A DNA stretch of 64,000 nucleotides from Cylindrotheca closterium (lineage: Eukaryota > Bacillariophyta > Bacillariophyceae > Bacillariales > Bacillariaceae): contig CAKOGP040002036.1 in assembly GCA_933822405.4 (NCBI GenBank), positions 2,636 to 66,635 of the forward strand, written 5' to 3'. The translations under genes and the position numbers were made by a program. This document shows positions 56,201 to 64,000 of this stretch, piece by piece (positions within the stretch are counted from its first letter, which is position 1; every line of letters begins with the position of its first letter). The notes beneath the pieces were generated by a model. The model made no database searches. It worked only from the letters and a program-made list of their open reading frames with translations, and was not told the DNA's origin.

Positions 56201-56272
56201 GTTCTCATGACTCTTACTATCATCATTCTTAGTGACACCAGTATCGGCGGATGACGCTGCTTCTTCAGTCAT
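53225..56272 (-). CDS. Type II membrane protein: PS stalk, chitin-binding-like modules, ricin-type beta-trefoil lectin
   Basis: Single exon, 1015 aa. The N-terminal 350 aa are cytoplasmic in a type II model: Ser/Arg/Lys-rich with repeated ALAPGA(V/I) and IVPGAVS motifs. TM at about 352-375 (FWVLILLILGGAGAAVYFF). Ectodomain: a conserved domain (VEVRQDLIRNLQVPMDIL ... HVIVSIVVYLKGPERAINL) also seen in the two genes at 60-64 kb; a PS/PT-rich stalk; two Cys-rich modules from about 762 and 814 (CGPLWGG.KC.CNG and CGPLFGGRACDC, with GWCGNT) like hevein-type chitin-binding domains; and a C-terminal beta-trefoil with Q.W-type repeats (NNQFWAYD, TALQTWSC, QHRWAIS). It is the lectin fold only; there is no toxin catalytic chain. 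Likely binds chitin or other glycans at the cell surface, which fits diatom chitin and cell-wall biology (inference). Confidence 0.88.
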   Translation of the reverse strand: MTEEAASSADTGVTKNDDSKSHENSEVTKRNRSKRRTASPNSGSKNHSHHKARDRVSPHRNSPRPSKSPMRTKDKVQVVGDLKSNHEKYDDSGKDRNQRSNSSNAQEREKRQERDRRSKRTEDQDKEAKGRVKRSNRAPALAPGAVSSDAPHPSSSKKSSSRRSDRTDDRDIKRKAARKTFALAPGAIAEEYNPDDGSLDDLSRSRRSADDPKGKERRSRKDRPIVPGAVSANEGEGSSDGRESRRRRKEKEASKSSGGAVRQKGAPIRTKKDALYLEDGDDDNAPASNTLEVVPEAMMVEIPDDGEDTKVKEFDIQGNPVMPPPPPPPESNIPHATHQNDGNHVSSPAKPYYTSPKFWVLILLILGGAGAAVYFFTKGNATEPVAIPGVDTTITDLPTPSPTTSISSGLPSTSPTDVLEIKPPTPEDCLAVSRGEPVEVRQDLIRNLQVPMDILLSEPADSEAVAAQLERAIQESLVPEMMGCDLIGAASRRNNMRRGTRLEEPRRYLQLSSDYSIGNAKTTVTPNEAACTATDEEPCLHVIVSIVVYLKGPERAINLQNWIQQVFGEGDELMAKLSLEAPIQAVFVFIVEILQNTLAPSALPSFVPSVAPSALPSATPSTDSPSNDPTLAPVVGPTTPEPTIAPSIAPSANPSSLPTPGPTVQPTLDPSETPSSSPTPRPTTGNPTPPPTPPPTGMGSATPSIYPTVIPSSQPSRTPTLTPTSGPTNLPTNEPSKTPTGRPTTSPSSAPSTPAPSSTPDRNCGPLWGGSKCSCNGIYIYCHAASGTCGDTAYYKNSQGTDWDCPNAPDIPGRCGPLFGGRACDCGSLLKWCNEDNGWCGNTVAHRDMQSSITYDCPADYPPSGGSSTCKYANNLKYGQIKPMSNTNLCLRSPNPRGGTNLEMATCNPFDNNQFWAYDSSTRRIQCLAAWNGVDTQCIDPEGPSLNPGTALQTWSCGTSIQSQHRWAISTAWQIESKWLSYATGCLDLGETYPQIQTCNAGDSGQVLAMGWYYC

Positions 56273-57043
56273 TACTCCTTATCTTATTTGTTTGTTGGGC
56301 AAAGGACTGGAGATGGAAACGAATGTACAAACAATAACCAACGATGTAGCAAAACAATAATGTAGGACTATTGTCTGGAAGCGACGAATATTCAATTATA
56401 TGCAGAATACGATAATTGAAGGCGGATCGAGCGAAGAATAATGACGAAGAATGCAGGCGGCGGGCATTTTATGTACGGTAGGTACCTGGTACCGTATTCT
56501 GAGTTCCTCGCAGATGCGCGCGACGTGGGTAGCGCGACTGCCTAACAATTATTGGAGACATCCGTTTGCTATTCCAGAGCGTCCCGTTTCTACTGTTGTG
56601 TTACGATAGATATATATAAGTTTGAACCCACCCGCAAACATATATACCGGTATATGATATACCAACGAGAAATTCAGAATAACACTCTGTCAGGGGTGAT
56701 ATCTGAGAGTAAATGCTATTTGCAGTATTGTTCTACTCATATACTGTTTTCTAGATTCTAAGCAAAACAGGAGCTAGTATTGTTGTTTTGGATAACAAAG
56801 ATCAATACGACTTCAAATCTTCTCAAATAGCAACAAAACTTCAACAAGCAGCATATAGAAAATGAACGCCGCCTTCTCGTTTGGCGGACGGAAGAGAAGC
56901 TGGACGATTACATACAACAGTGCTAGGAATCAATCCTTGCGAACTCGGAAGATGACTTTCCAGGAGGGAAATTTGGGAAGTTGAACAACATGCGGCTTGC
57001 TTCTTCGTTACTGGCTTGTCTCTCTATCTTTGGAAGGTCCATC
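56273..57043. other. Intergenic, no gene seen
   Basis: Contains the palindromic GGTACCTGGTACC at about 56480-56495 and TATACCGGTATA near 56643-56654. Confidence 0.45.
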
Positions 57044-57565
57044 TCATCCATCCGTTAGATCCTGGACTTCTCCCATCACAACATCGCAAATTTCTGCTGC
57101 AGCAAGCTGATCAAATGTCTCTTCAAGTGCAGTGACGTCCTTATACCCCATCCGCCCGAGCAACTCTGTAGCTTCTTTCGCTGTTCCTCCCTCTTCACCA
57201 TGTACATAAATCTTTCTGTTCATCATGATACCAACACCTGTCAAGCGATCAATAGGAAAAGAACCCGGAGCAAACTTCCCGGTTGCATTATCCATCCATT
57301 TGCCAGTCTTCAACTGGGATAGAGGATTCGGGCTAGCCGAAGCAAGGTGACCTTCGGCCCACTGCGCGGCTTCACGGACGTCCAGAAGGTAGGTTCCTGT
57401 GGGGTTCAGCTTTAAATCGGCTTTGAGATCGGTGACGCTAAAAAGCATCATGCTGTTTGACGAGGAGGAACTATGAGAACTGATACCGGCACCAGTAGGG
57501 AAAAACGTAAAGGCCGAGACGATTGGCGCCCCAACTAGAAAGAGAAACATGGATAAGAACTGCAT
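57044..57565 (-). CDS. Rhodanese-like domain protein without catalytic Cys, plastid-type leader
   Basis: Single exon, 173 aa. The leader MQFLSMFLFLVGAPIVSAFT is a signal peptide with a VSA-F cleavage context (Phe first after cleavage), the diatom plastid-import signature, followed by a Ser-rich stretch. Residues about 45-158 form a rhodanese fold: YLLDVREAAQWAEGHLASA (CH2A-like), then IYVHGEEGGTAKEATELLGRMGYKDV. In active rhodaneses the loop after this strand starts with the sulfur-carrying Cys (C-x5 loop); here that position is Gly123 (HGEEGGT), so sulfurtransferase activity is not expected. Such inactive domains often act as binding or regulatory modules, and plant thylakoid rhodanese-like proteins are a known parallel. 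Next to no obvious partner gene. Confidence 0.87.
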   Translation of the reverse strand: MQFLSMFLFLVGAPIVSAFTFFPTGAGISSHSSSSSNSMMLFSVTDLKADLKLNPTGTYLLDVREAAQWAEGHLASASPNPLSQLKTGKWMDNATGKFAPGSFPIDRLTGVGIMMNRKIYVHGEEGGTAKEATELLGRMGYKDVTALEETFDQLAAAEICDVVMGEVQDLTDG

Positions 57566-58088
57566 AGTGGCGGTTGATGAGAAGAATATCCTTGTATGAA
57601 ACGCGCTCGACAGTGATATATTGATTTTATGCCTTATTATTGTTTGCTGTAATGATATATGAGACGATCGAGTGCGCGATGATCAAGATATGCAAATACC
57701 GGCACAGCACAGTAGTTTGGAAAACGACCAAAGGTGCGAAATGATGATGAAATGCCTGTATTCCGCCCGCTCGCCGAGCGCACGACTGCCTATATATTAT
57801 AATTTTTAATAAATGAAGTATGCTTCGTGTTCGACCAAAAGCTTCCGTTTCTATTTTGCAAGTACCTGGTACGTACTGGCGGGACCAGGTACCGTCGAGT
57901 GCATCCAGTATTGTTTCAAGATACTGTGCCGTACCGCAGATGCCTGACCGTCCGAAAAAAGTCAGAACAACACCATCCGTAGTATTTCCGACAATAGATG
58001 CTGTTTACAGTATCGTACTATTCCTTGTTTAATGCTTCTACTAGTCTTAATTTTTTATAACAAAGAACAATAGGTACTTCGAATCTTC
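57566..58088. other. Intergenic, no gene seen
   Basis: Promoter side of the rhodanese-like gene and 3' side of the Cys-rich gene. A GTACCTGGTACGTAC palindrome cluster lies at 57860-57900. Confidence 0.45.
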
Positions 58089-58887
58089 TCAAGCAAATGA
58101 AACACCAGCAAGAAGAAGCATCAAGGCGCCAGCAAAACTGTTCATAGAAAATGAACTGGTACTACCAGAGGCCCCCTTATCGACGCAGCATGCAGCCTTG
58201 GTTTCAGCAATGTCAACTTCAACAGCGCATGCTGCTTGAGTGTTAAAGTGGCTGGCATATGCGGCACCTTCAACACATGTAAAATCAATCTCATCACTAG
58301 GAATATTTGCTGTCGTGCTGATATCTTGATCGTCATCACAGACCTTGCAAACATTCGGAGCAACAACATTGGAACATTCGCAATACGAACTGATGTTGAA
58401 ACCGTTTGCAACAAACCCAGCAAAGCCAACGGCGCAACTTCCCGCAGGGAGATAAGAAAACTGATCATCGATAGTGCCACAGGTTGGACCATCCGGGAAC
58501 GCCTTGGCTGCATTGAAAGTGGCGGAAGCGTCTTCACAGATGAAACAATTCTGAGGACTCTGTTTGACTGGGCAGCAATCGATTATTGCATCATTGGCAA
58601 TAACTTGGCATTCCGCTTCAGTTAGAGTACCATCCGTAAACTGGGTGCTGTCGTGCAATGGTAACAGTTGGATTGAATTGGTAAGTTAGACAAATTCAAC
58701 GAAACAATCAAAACGAAAGTATTGGGTGTTTCATCACTTACGCCAAAACCGAACACAAGACGTCGTCATCTCCGTACTCTGCGGTTGGGTTTGTGATCCC
58801 GCGGCTGGGGCAGAGCTGAGTGGTGCATTGTGCCGTAGCAGGGCTCAGAGCAGCGAAAGTAAGAGCGAGAGATAGAAAGAAATTCAT
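58089..58887 (-). CDS. Small secreted Cys-rich protein with GPI-type tail
   Basis: Two exons, complement(join(58089..58647, 58742..58887)), 234 aa; 94-bp intron with GTAAGT donor and CAG acceptor, frame kept. Signal peptide MNFFLSLALTFAALSPATAQ; mature part with about 20 Cys in patterns such as CTTQLCPS, CCPVKQSPQNCFICED, YCECSNV, VCKVCDDD and AACCVDKG, suggesting a disulfide-rich extracellular fold; C-terminal Ser-rich stretch, then a hydrophobic tail (FAGALMLLLAGVSFA), typical of a GPI signal. No family recognised. The first exon alone is too short to be called as an ORF, so the signal peptide is seen only after splicing. Confidence 0.85.
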
Positions 58888-60256
58888 ATTTGATGCTTGT
58901 TTTGAATTTATGAGGATTTGACTTCAATCTCAAAAATATGAAAACGATTTGTCAACTTTTATTTGGATTCCCGGTCTTATGACCGCATAAGAAAAGATCC
59001 ACTTTTCTACCTTTTTGGTGTAGCTAAAGTACTGGTTGTGCCTAGCTACTGTAGTCACGTTGTCCGTGTAAAGTGCGTACGCACGTACTAGTCTTTTTTA
59101 TCAAGCTCAAAATATGAATGCAAAGTGTTGGAAACTGCAACCACGTCGAGAGAGAGACCTTCTCATGATTCATTCATTCGTAGGTTCAAAACGCAGCTCT
59201 CGCAGGTGATAATAGTCCTCTCACATATTACATAATATATGCAAAGGTATCGTGCCTGAGCAGTATTCACAGCGACCAATGTATACTAAAGAGCAAATGA
59301 AAATGTTGTGCACCCTCCTGTAGCATGAATTTTGGATACGACCCAAGAAAAGATCGTTCACAATTAAAGGTTCGTCATCGTCACACAGAGAGTCGCAAGA
59401 AGGTGAGGAGGTTTAACGCGTTATTATTCCAAAAAATGATTTGATTCGCGTGATATTTATAAAAACCAGAAGGATAACGTGCTTATTACGCTTTTGAAAT
59501 AACGATGATGAGGAAATGGACTAGGCGAAAGGAGCACAAGTGCACTGCCGTACAGATGACAAAATCAATCAAATCGTGAGTAAACAAAGAAAAAAAATTT
59601 GGACGTGATCGATAGCGAAGGAAAAGAAGATCCATCAGCAATGATTCGAGATCCGAAATAGAACCAGATCCGTACCTGTTCTACATGAAAGTATCGCGAG
59701 TATTGGATGCATCATCAAGGAGCATCATCTATATTTGGAGGCTGTGGAAATCACAAGAGGGGTTGCCGAACATAGCATTAGTGGGAAGGAAAACGACGAC
59801 TGTTTTTCTTGGGATTCCATGCAAGGCAATACAAAGCGCCTGGCCTATACACTCTGGATTGAAGCTTCGAATTAGGCGATGCCATAACTCTTTCTGAGAG
59901 GCCTGCACGTCAACATACTTGAAGACCTTTGTACGTGGCTGGAGTACTTCAGTCGATGTGTAGCATGAGGTCGCAAAATCAAAGAATAGCTCAATTGCTG
60001 TTGCCTTTGCTCTTGGAGATTGCATGTTTCATTCAATGCGCGTATGTACCAGCGATATATGCGTACAATGTCAGTTAAAGGCCAGCTGAAGGAGGTCGCA
60101 AGGTCAACCCGATTGTGTGAATATCAACACGAGCATCACACAAGATACTAGCGATAAAAGACGTATCCCCTTTCAAGTTGCTGCAATTGTAGCCGCCAAA
60201 CATGATAGGACTAGCTTATTCGTTTCACTATAGTTTATCCCAATAACCGCATTATC
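58888..60256. other. Intergenic, one doubtful small ORF
   Basis: No firm gene or RNA. The only candidate is the 98-codon minus-strand frame at 59729-60025. Confidence 0.45.
59729..60025 (-). CDS. Doubtful small hypothetical protein
   Basis: 98 codons with an ATG in a good context (AAACATG). Balanced composition (ELFFDFATSCYTSTE, LWHRLIRSFNPECIGQAL) but no recognised domain, signal or paralog in the window. May be a real small gene, an exon or chance. Confidence 0.25.
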   Translation of the reverse strand: MQSPRAKATAIELFFDFATSCYTSTEVLQPRTKVFKYVDVQASQKELWHRLIRSFNPECIGQALCIALHGIPRKTVVVFLPTNAMFGNPSCDFHSLQI

Positions 60257-61843
60257 TTAATTATTTTCATCTTCCGACTCGCAATTGGTATCGGGTGGAT
60301 CATTTGGATCGATCACCTGATTATCGGTATCCTGTGGTTCCCAAAAGTCGGCGCACGAAGGCATTTGAGTCGGTCTCATTGATGGTCCAAAACTGGAAGA
60401 CGGCTGGGGGGTAAAGGTTGGACGAGGGGTCGATGGTGCATCGGTTGGTGTAAAAGATGGTTCAATGGATGGCATGCGACTTGGAGCTAGCGTTGGGCCC
60501 GGAGATGGACGTGACGTAGGGCTGAAAGATGGTTTCAACGAGGGCATCTCGGTTGGGAACAGCGAAGGTGGCATAGACGGAATATTGGTGGGCATGGTAC
60601 TAGGTCGGTTGGTCGGTACTTGACTCGGACTGGTACTAGGAGAATTGGTGGGATCGCGGTTAGTGACCCCCACCACAGCAATCTTTTTGAATGGACTGGT
60701 AAGTTCCATACAGTCCAACAATGAGGTACAAGTAGGCACTGGGACTGCCGACTCGTCTAAAGATTGCTCAGGATCACTCAGCTCGGACAAGATAGTCGTA
60801 ATGAGCTGAACCAACGAGAATACTCGTTCCTCTCCTCTAAGCAAGAGATCAACATTCACAGAAACGCGAAAACATATTTCTGGTAGACCTTGTCTTGGAT
60901 CCTGTTGTGTACTGACCGAGTCTAACACTTGCGGACACACCAAGTCGGCAGTCGTCATCCCGATTACTGTTGCATCAGCAATGACATATCGAAACTTCAT
61001 TTCGTCACTGTCTAATCTCCTGCTTCCATTTGAACTAGCTTTATGGAGACCCCGCAGCTGACCGTCCATGTCAACAGAAGCTCTCTCCTGATATTGAAGT
61101 CTTCTATCATCCTCGTCATCATCATCATCGTCGTCGATGCATCCAACCAAAATGGGAATTAATGCCGAATTGACCTTGGACTCAAATTCTTGCAACCACA
61201 AGCCACTACTATCTGCAAAGGACATCGTTACATCGAAAGTAAAATCAAATTCACGAGTATTCTCACCATCGACAAAGCTAGTGTCGCCTGTTTCAAAACT
61301 CTTTTCGTCACAGCTATCTTCGTCGGGTGCTGCATATGTAAAGAATGGTACCGGCGTGGGAGCCGAGGAGGGTGCACTACTTTCCACAGCACTTGGTGCG
61401 TTGGAAGCATCTCCATTTGCGATGGCTGCGCTCTTGTTCAGACCAAGACCAGTCGCCCTCAAGACGAAAAAGGTAATCATCACTGTAAACACAATGACAA
61501 TGACTCCCATCATTATTCTAACCCAAGTCTTTTTATGCCACTTTTCATCGTCAACGGAAATAGTACTGTCGTCGTCCACAATTGCCGTGGCGTAGCTTCG
61601 AGAAGGAGGCCTGGCGGTTTCTGGAGACGGTGGCCGTACTTTCGCTCGACTGCTTCTTTTCTTGCTACTTCCATCATCTTGATTATGATGATGAGTGGCA
61701 TGGCTTTTATGATTGCGATGATGGTTGGCATGATGATCATACTCATCGTCATCATTCCGTTCTCTTTGCGTGGATACGCGACGATTGGACGACCGTCGCT
61801 TATTGTTGGAACGACGATCCTCAGATGAAGACTCTTGGTTCAT
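60257..61843 (-). CDS. Type II membrane protein with conserved ectodomain and PS-rich C-terminus
   Basis: Single exon, 528 aa. Cytoplasmic N-terminus of about 105 aa, Arg/Ser/His-rich (HHANHHRNHKSHATHHHN); TM at about 107-130 (WVRIMMGVIVIVFTVMITFFVL), followed by ATGLGLN. Ectodomain: FDFTFDVTMSF, then W..EFESKVNSALIPILVGC, an Asp-rich loop, RYVIADATVIG, a CFRVSVNVDLLLRGEERVF block, and KKIAVVGVTNRDPTNSPS leading into a PSxxPS tail of about 110 aa that ends acidic. The same blocks, in order, are in the neighbouring gene at 62.5-64 kb and, more weakly, in the lectin gene at 53-56 kb, so this is a local gene family. Ends are extracellular in a type II model. Function unknown, possibly wall or surface attachment. 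Confidence 0.87.
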   Translation of the reverse strand: MNQESSSEDRRSNNKRRSSNRRVSTQRERNDDDEYDHHANHHRNHKSHATHHHNQDDGSSKKRSSRAKVRPPSPETARPPSRSYATAIVDDDSTISVDDEKWHKKTWVRIMMGVIVIVFTVMITFFVLRATGLGLNKSAAIANGDASNAPSAVESSAPSSAPTPVPFFTYAAPDEDSCDEKSFETGDTSFVDGENTREFDFTFDVTMSFADSSGLWLQEFESKVNSALIPILVGCIDDDDDDDEDDRRLQYQERASVDMDGQLRGLHKASSNGSRRLDSDEMKFRYVIADATVIGMTTADLVCPQVLDSVSTQQDPRQGLPEICFRVSVNVDLLLRGEERVFSLVQLITTILSELSDPEQSLDESAVPVPTCTSLLDCMELTSPFKKIAVVGVTNRDPTNSPSTSPSQVPTNRPSTMPTNIPSMPPSLFPTEMPSLKPSFSPTSRPSPGPTLAPSRMPSIEPSFTPTDAPSTPRPTFTPQPSSSFGPSMRPTQMPSCADFWEPQDTDNQVIDPNDPPDTNCESEDENN

Positions 61844-62485
61844 GATGATGATGAAGATGCGTTCAGGTAGAATTCAGGTTTTTGTATATGATCCTCCTGT
61901 CAACGAATAAAGAAAGATGGTATCCTAGTGCGTTGCTTACGCTGGTGCTCGTTGGCGATAGTATCTGAAAGCTATCAATGTGTTCTCAACAATAACTTGT
62001 TCAATAAAAAAAGGATCTGGTCGAATAAATAACCAAATCACAGGGTGCGTGCCGGTAGTCGTGGCGATAGAAATGTGCCAGTGCAGCCAAGGTGATTGTG
62101 TTCTGTCCGCAATTAAGTGAACGGGAGGATATCGTTAAATACGAAAATTTCAACACAAGTGAGTTTCTGAACGGGTCCCAATAATATCGCGTCAAAAGCT
62201 GTTCATGACGGTGGGCCGGCTTGCAAATCGTCAGCCATTCCTTTTTTTCGGCGACATTGATTCCCCGGGTGATTTCAGAACAGGAGTGCAGAATCGAATC
62301 TTTAGATTCGAGGTTACGCACTTTGACCCATCTGATGGCATTGGAACAACCTGCTGTACCTGGTACCGTCCGTGTACCAGTAATCGATATATAGATAACT
62401 ATATTTCAATAGATCCTCCAGTTGGCTTGCACCATGACAGCTATTAAAAATGTTTTATATACAGGCAAAGTCATCGCTTGATAAA
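61844..62485. other. Intergenic, no gene seen
   Basis: Separates two head-to-tail paralogs. A CTGGTACCGTCCGTGTACCAG imperfect palindrome lies at about 62358-62378. Confidence 0.45.
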
Positions 62486-64000
62486 CTAAACAGGTGTCGC
62501 AGAAGGGCCACTGGATGGTGCCAAGGAGTCAGTTGGACCACTAGATGGTACCATTGACTTGGTCGGCGGCACGCTCTTGGTTGGAGCACCGGATGGTACC
62601 ATTGATGGCAGCACAGAAGGCAATCGACTAGGAGCATTGGATGGAAGCCGACTGGGAGATGATGATGGCAATCTTGAAGGAGGATCCGTAGGACTCTTTG
62701 TTGGAGTCCTCGTAGGTACTGGAGTAGGACGTCCAGTCGGTCGATCTGTAGGGGATGTCGAGGGGGTGGTAGATGGACTTTCCGATGGTGAGATGGTAGG
62801 GGATTGAGAGGGTTTGGGAGTCGGCATGGAACTTGGACTCGCAGAAGGAGCCAAACTTGGAGATATACTCGGCGAGTTGGTTGGATCTCGATTCTGGACA
62901 CCGACCACGGATAGCGACTGAAAGAGAGAGGTGGAAAGACCAACCTTTTCAACAAGCGTTGACGATAAAGTGTTGCCACCACCTCCCGATGCCCCATCCT
63001 CGTCGACTTCGGCAAACTCACCAAGAATATTTGCCAGAAGGGAAAGCACAGGGAAGATTCGTTCTTCGCCCCTCAGTGAGAGTTCCATGATGACAGTAAC
63101 AAGGTAGCAAGATGGATCGTCGGCAGGATTCTGCCTTGGGTTGTTTGGGCATGGTGACTTGGATGCTACAGTGTCAATCACTTTGGCATTCTGAATCACA
63201 TACCGAATTTCACTCTGATTGCTGTCTTGGAGCTCGCGAGAATGGCCAGTCGTAGTACTCTGAACTAGCGTCATGTCACTCTTTCCCTCGGAGCGCCGGA
63301 GCAGACTAGGCAAGGCATCCAACTTGAGACGACGATTAGACGTCGAATCTTCCAAACACCCGACCAAAAGAGGCAGTAAGGATACCATGATTTGATCCTG
63401 AAAGTCTTCGAGCCATTTTTCTTCTTGAGCAGAAGTCATTCTTGATAGGACCACATCAAAGTTAAAGTCAAAATCGAGGGTAATGGAGCCTGGACCAAGA
63501 AAGCCAACATCACCCGGTATCAATCCAGAAGGACGACCAGTGATAAAGGCTCGGCAGATGGCATCATTCGGAGGTGGATACTTGTACAACGGTGTCACCT
63601 CTGCGGTTGGAACCAAGGATGCTGCCTCGGTCAAGGCAGGAGTTGGACTGGGCGAAATTGGAATGGATTGTATATCCTTTCCACCATTGTTGCCTTGCGT
63701 TTCATTATCCGTGCTTTCGTCTTCCATGCCAAGTCCAGTGAACTTCATGACCAAATATGTAATGAGAATGGCCAATCCGATTCCAACCAATGCCAACACT
63801 ACACGAAACCATCGTTTCTGCCATGCTTGAACCCAACAAGAAGGCTTGGGAGCAGGAGCCATAGCATCACGAGTGCGTTGTTTATCATCCTGCTTTTGAT
63901 TGCTGGCAATCGTATCATCGTCCGTATAGTATTCGTCGGGAACTCCTCCAAATAATGGTGCAGGAGCCGTCATTGGAGCCGTTCTTCGTTTTTCACGAGA
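62486..64000 (-). CDS. Type II membrane protein, paralog of 60257-61843; runs off the window
   Basis: At least 495 aa from the Met at 63973; the frame stays open to the window edge (SREKRRTAP precedes that Met), and the paralog has a longer cytoplasmic head, so the true start probably lies outside. TM about 57-77 after the visible Met (RVVLALVGIGLAILITYLVM), then KFTGLGM, matching the paralog's RATGLGL. Ectodomain blocks LDFDFNFDVVLS, KWLEDFQDQIMVSLLPLLVGC, EIRYVIQNAKVID, CYLVTVIMELSLRGEERIF and SLSVVGVQNRDPTNSPS align with the paralog, followed by a PSxxPS tail to the stop. Identity is high in these blocks and low elsewhere. Function unknown; extracellular attachment or signalling is a guess. 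Confidence 0.87.
   Translation of the reverse strand, partial: SREKRRTAPMTAPAPLFGGVPDEYYTDDDTIASNQKQDDKQRTRDAMAPAPKPSCWVQAWQKRWFRVVLALVGIGLAILITYLVMKFTGLGMEDESTDNETQGNNGGKDIQSIPISPSPTPALTEAASLVPTAEVTPLYKYPPPNDAICRAFITGRPSGLIPGDVGFLGPGSITLDFDFNFDVVLSRMTSAQEEKWLEDFQDQIMVSLLPLLVGCLEDSTSNRRLKLDALPSLLRRSEGKSDMTLVQSTTTGHSRELQDSNQSEIRYVIQNAKVIDTVASKSPCPNNPRQNPADDPSCYLVTVIMELSLRGEERIFPVLSLLANILGEFAEVDEDGASGGGGNTLSSTLVEKVGLSTSLFQSLSVVGVQNRDPTNSPSISPSLAPSASPSSMPTPKPSQSPTISPSESPSTTPSTSPTDRPTGRPTPVPTRTPTKSPTDPPSRLPSSSPSRLPSNAPSRLPSVLPSMVPSGAPTKSVPPTKSMVPSSGPTDSLAPSSGPSATPV

Overview
This 64 kb window looks like nuclear DNA from a diatom, most likely a pennate species. The signs are genes with a few short GT..AG introns (88-254 bp), secreted and membrane proteins with long Pro-Ser (PSxxPS) stalks, two leader peptides of the diatom plastid 'A-F' type (Phe straight after signal-peptide cleavage), a gametolysin-type (peptidase M11) protease family, an ionotropic glutamate receptor, and intergenic DNA full of short GTAC-type palindromes. 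The species cannot be fixed from sequence alone.

Layout. (1) 0-14 kb: a secreted-protein cluster on the + strand. Two M11 metzincins (7.1-10.0 and 10.9-13.6 kb) are split by introns through their zinc and Met-turn motifs. A third paralog (0.1-2.1 kb) keeps the prodomain, PS stalk and C-terminal domain but has no catalytic domain. A VWD-domain protein lies between the first and second paralogs, and a decayed fragment of the same VWD gene lies between the second and third, which reveals a tandem segmental duplication. (2) 13.6-19 kb: a gene-poor stretch with a TA-flanked MITE and a transposase-like relic. (3) 19-27.8 kb: a membrane-anchored protein with two SILR+RVxF (PP1 docking) pairs, a plastid-type metallophosphoesterase, an unknown protein and a small PDZ-like protein. 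(4) 28-50 kb: seven large, low-complexity, charged, Ser/Lys-rich proteins without signal peptides. Four of them (31.1, 39.4, 41.9 and 44.2 kb) share an N-terminal Trp-plus-acidic module and conserved central motifs. Two others (28.0 and 34.4 kb) share a C-terminal GYISSFLGGS motif. A gag-like relic with a CCHC knuckle sits among them. (5) 50-64 kb: a glutamate-receptor-type channel, three type II membrane proteins with PS-rich ectodomains (one ending in chitin-binding-like modules and a ricin-type beta-trefoil), a plastid-type rhodanese-like protein lacking the catalytic Cys, and a small secreted Cys-rich protein.

How they may fit together (inference): the two ends are rich in cell-surface or extracellular proteins (GPI-type proteases, a VWD protein, lectin stalk proteins, an amino-acid receptor channel), as expected for cell-wall remodelling, adhesion or recognition in a diatom. 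The middle holds a locally expanded family of intrinsically disordered intracellular proteins for which I know no function. Exon coordinates were derived by eye from splice consensus and reading frame, with no transcript data.
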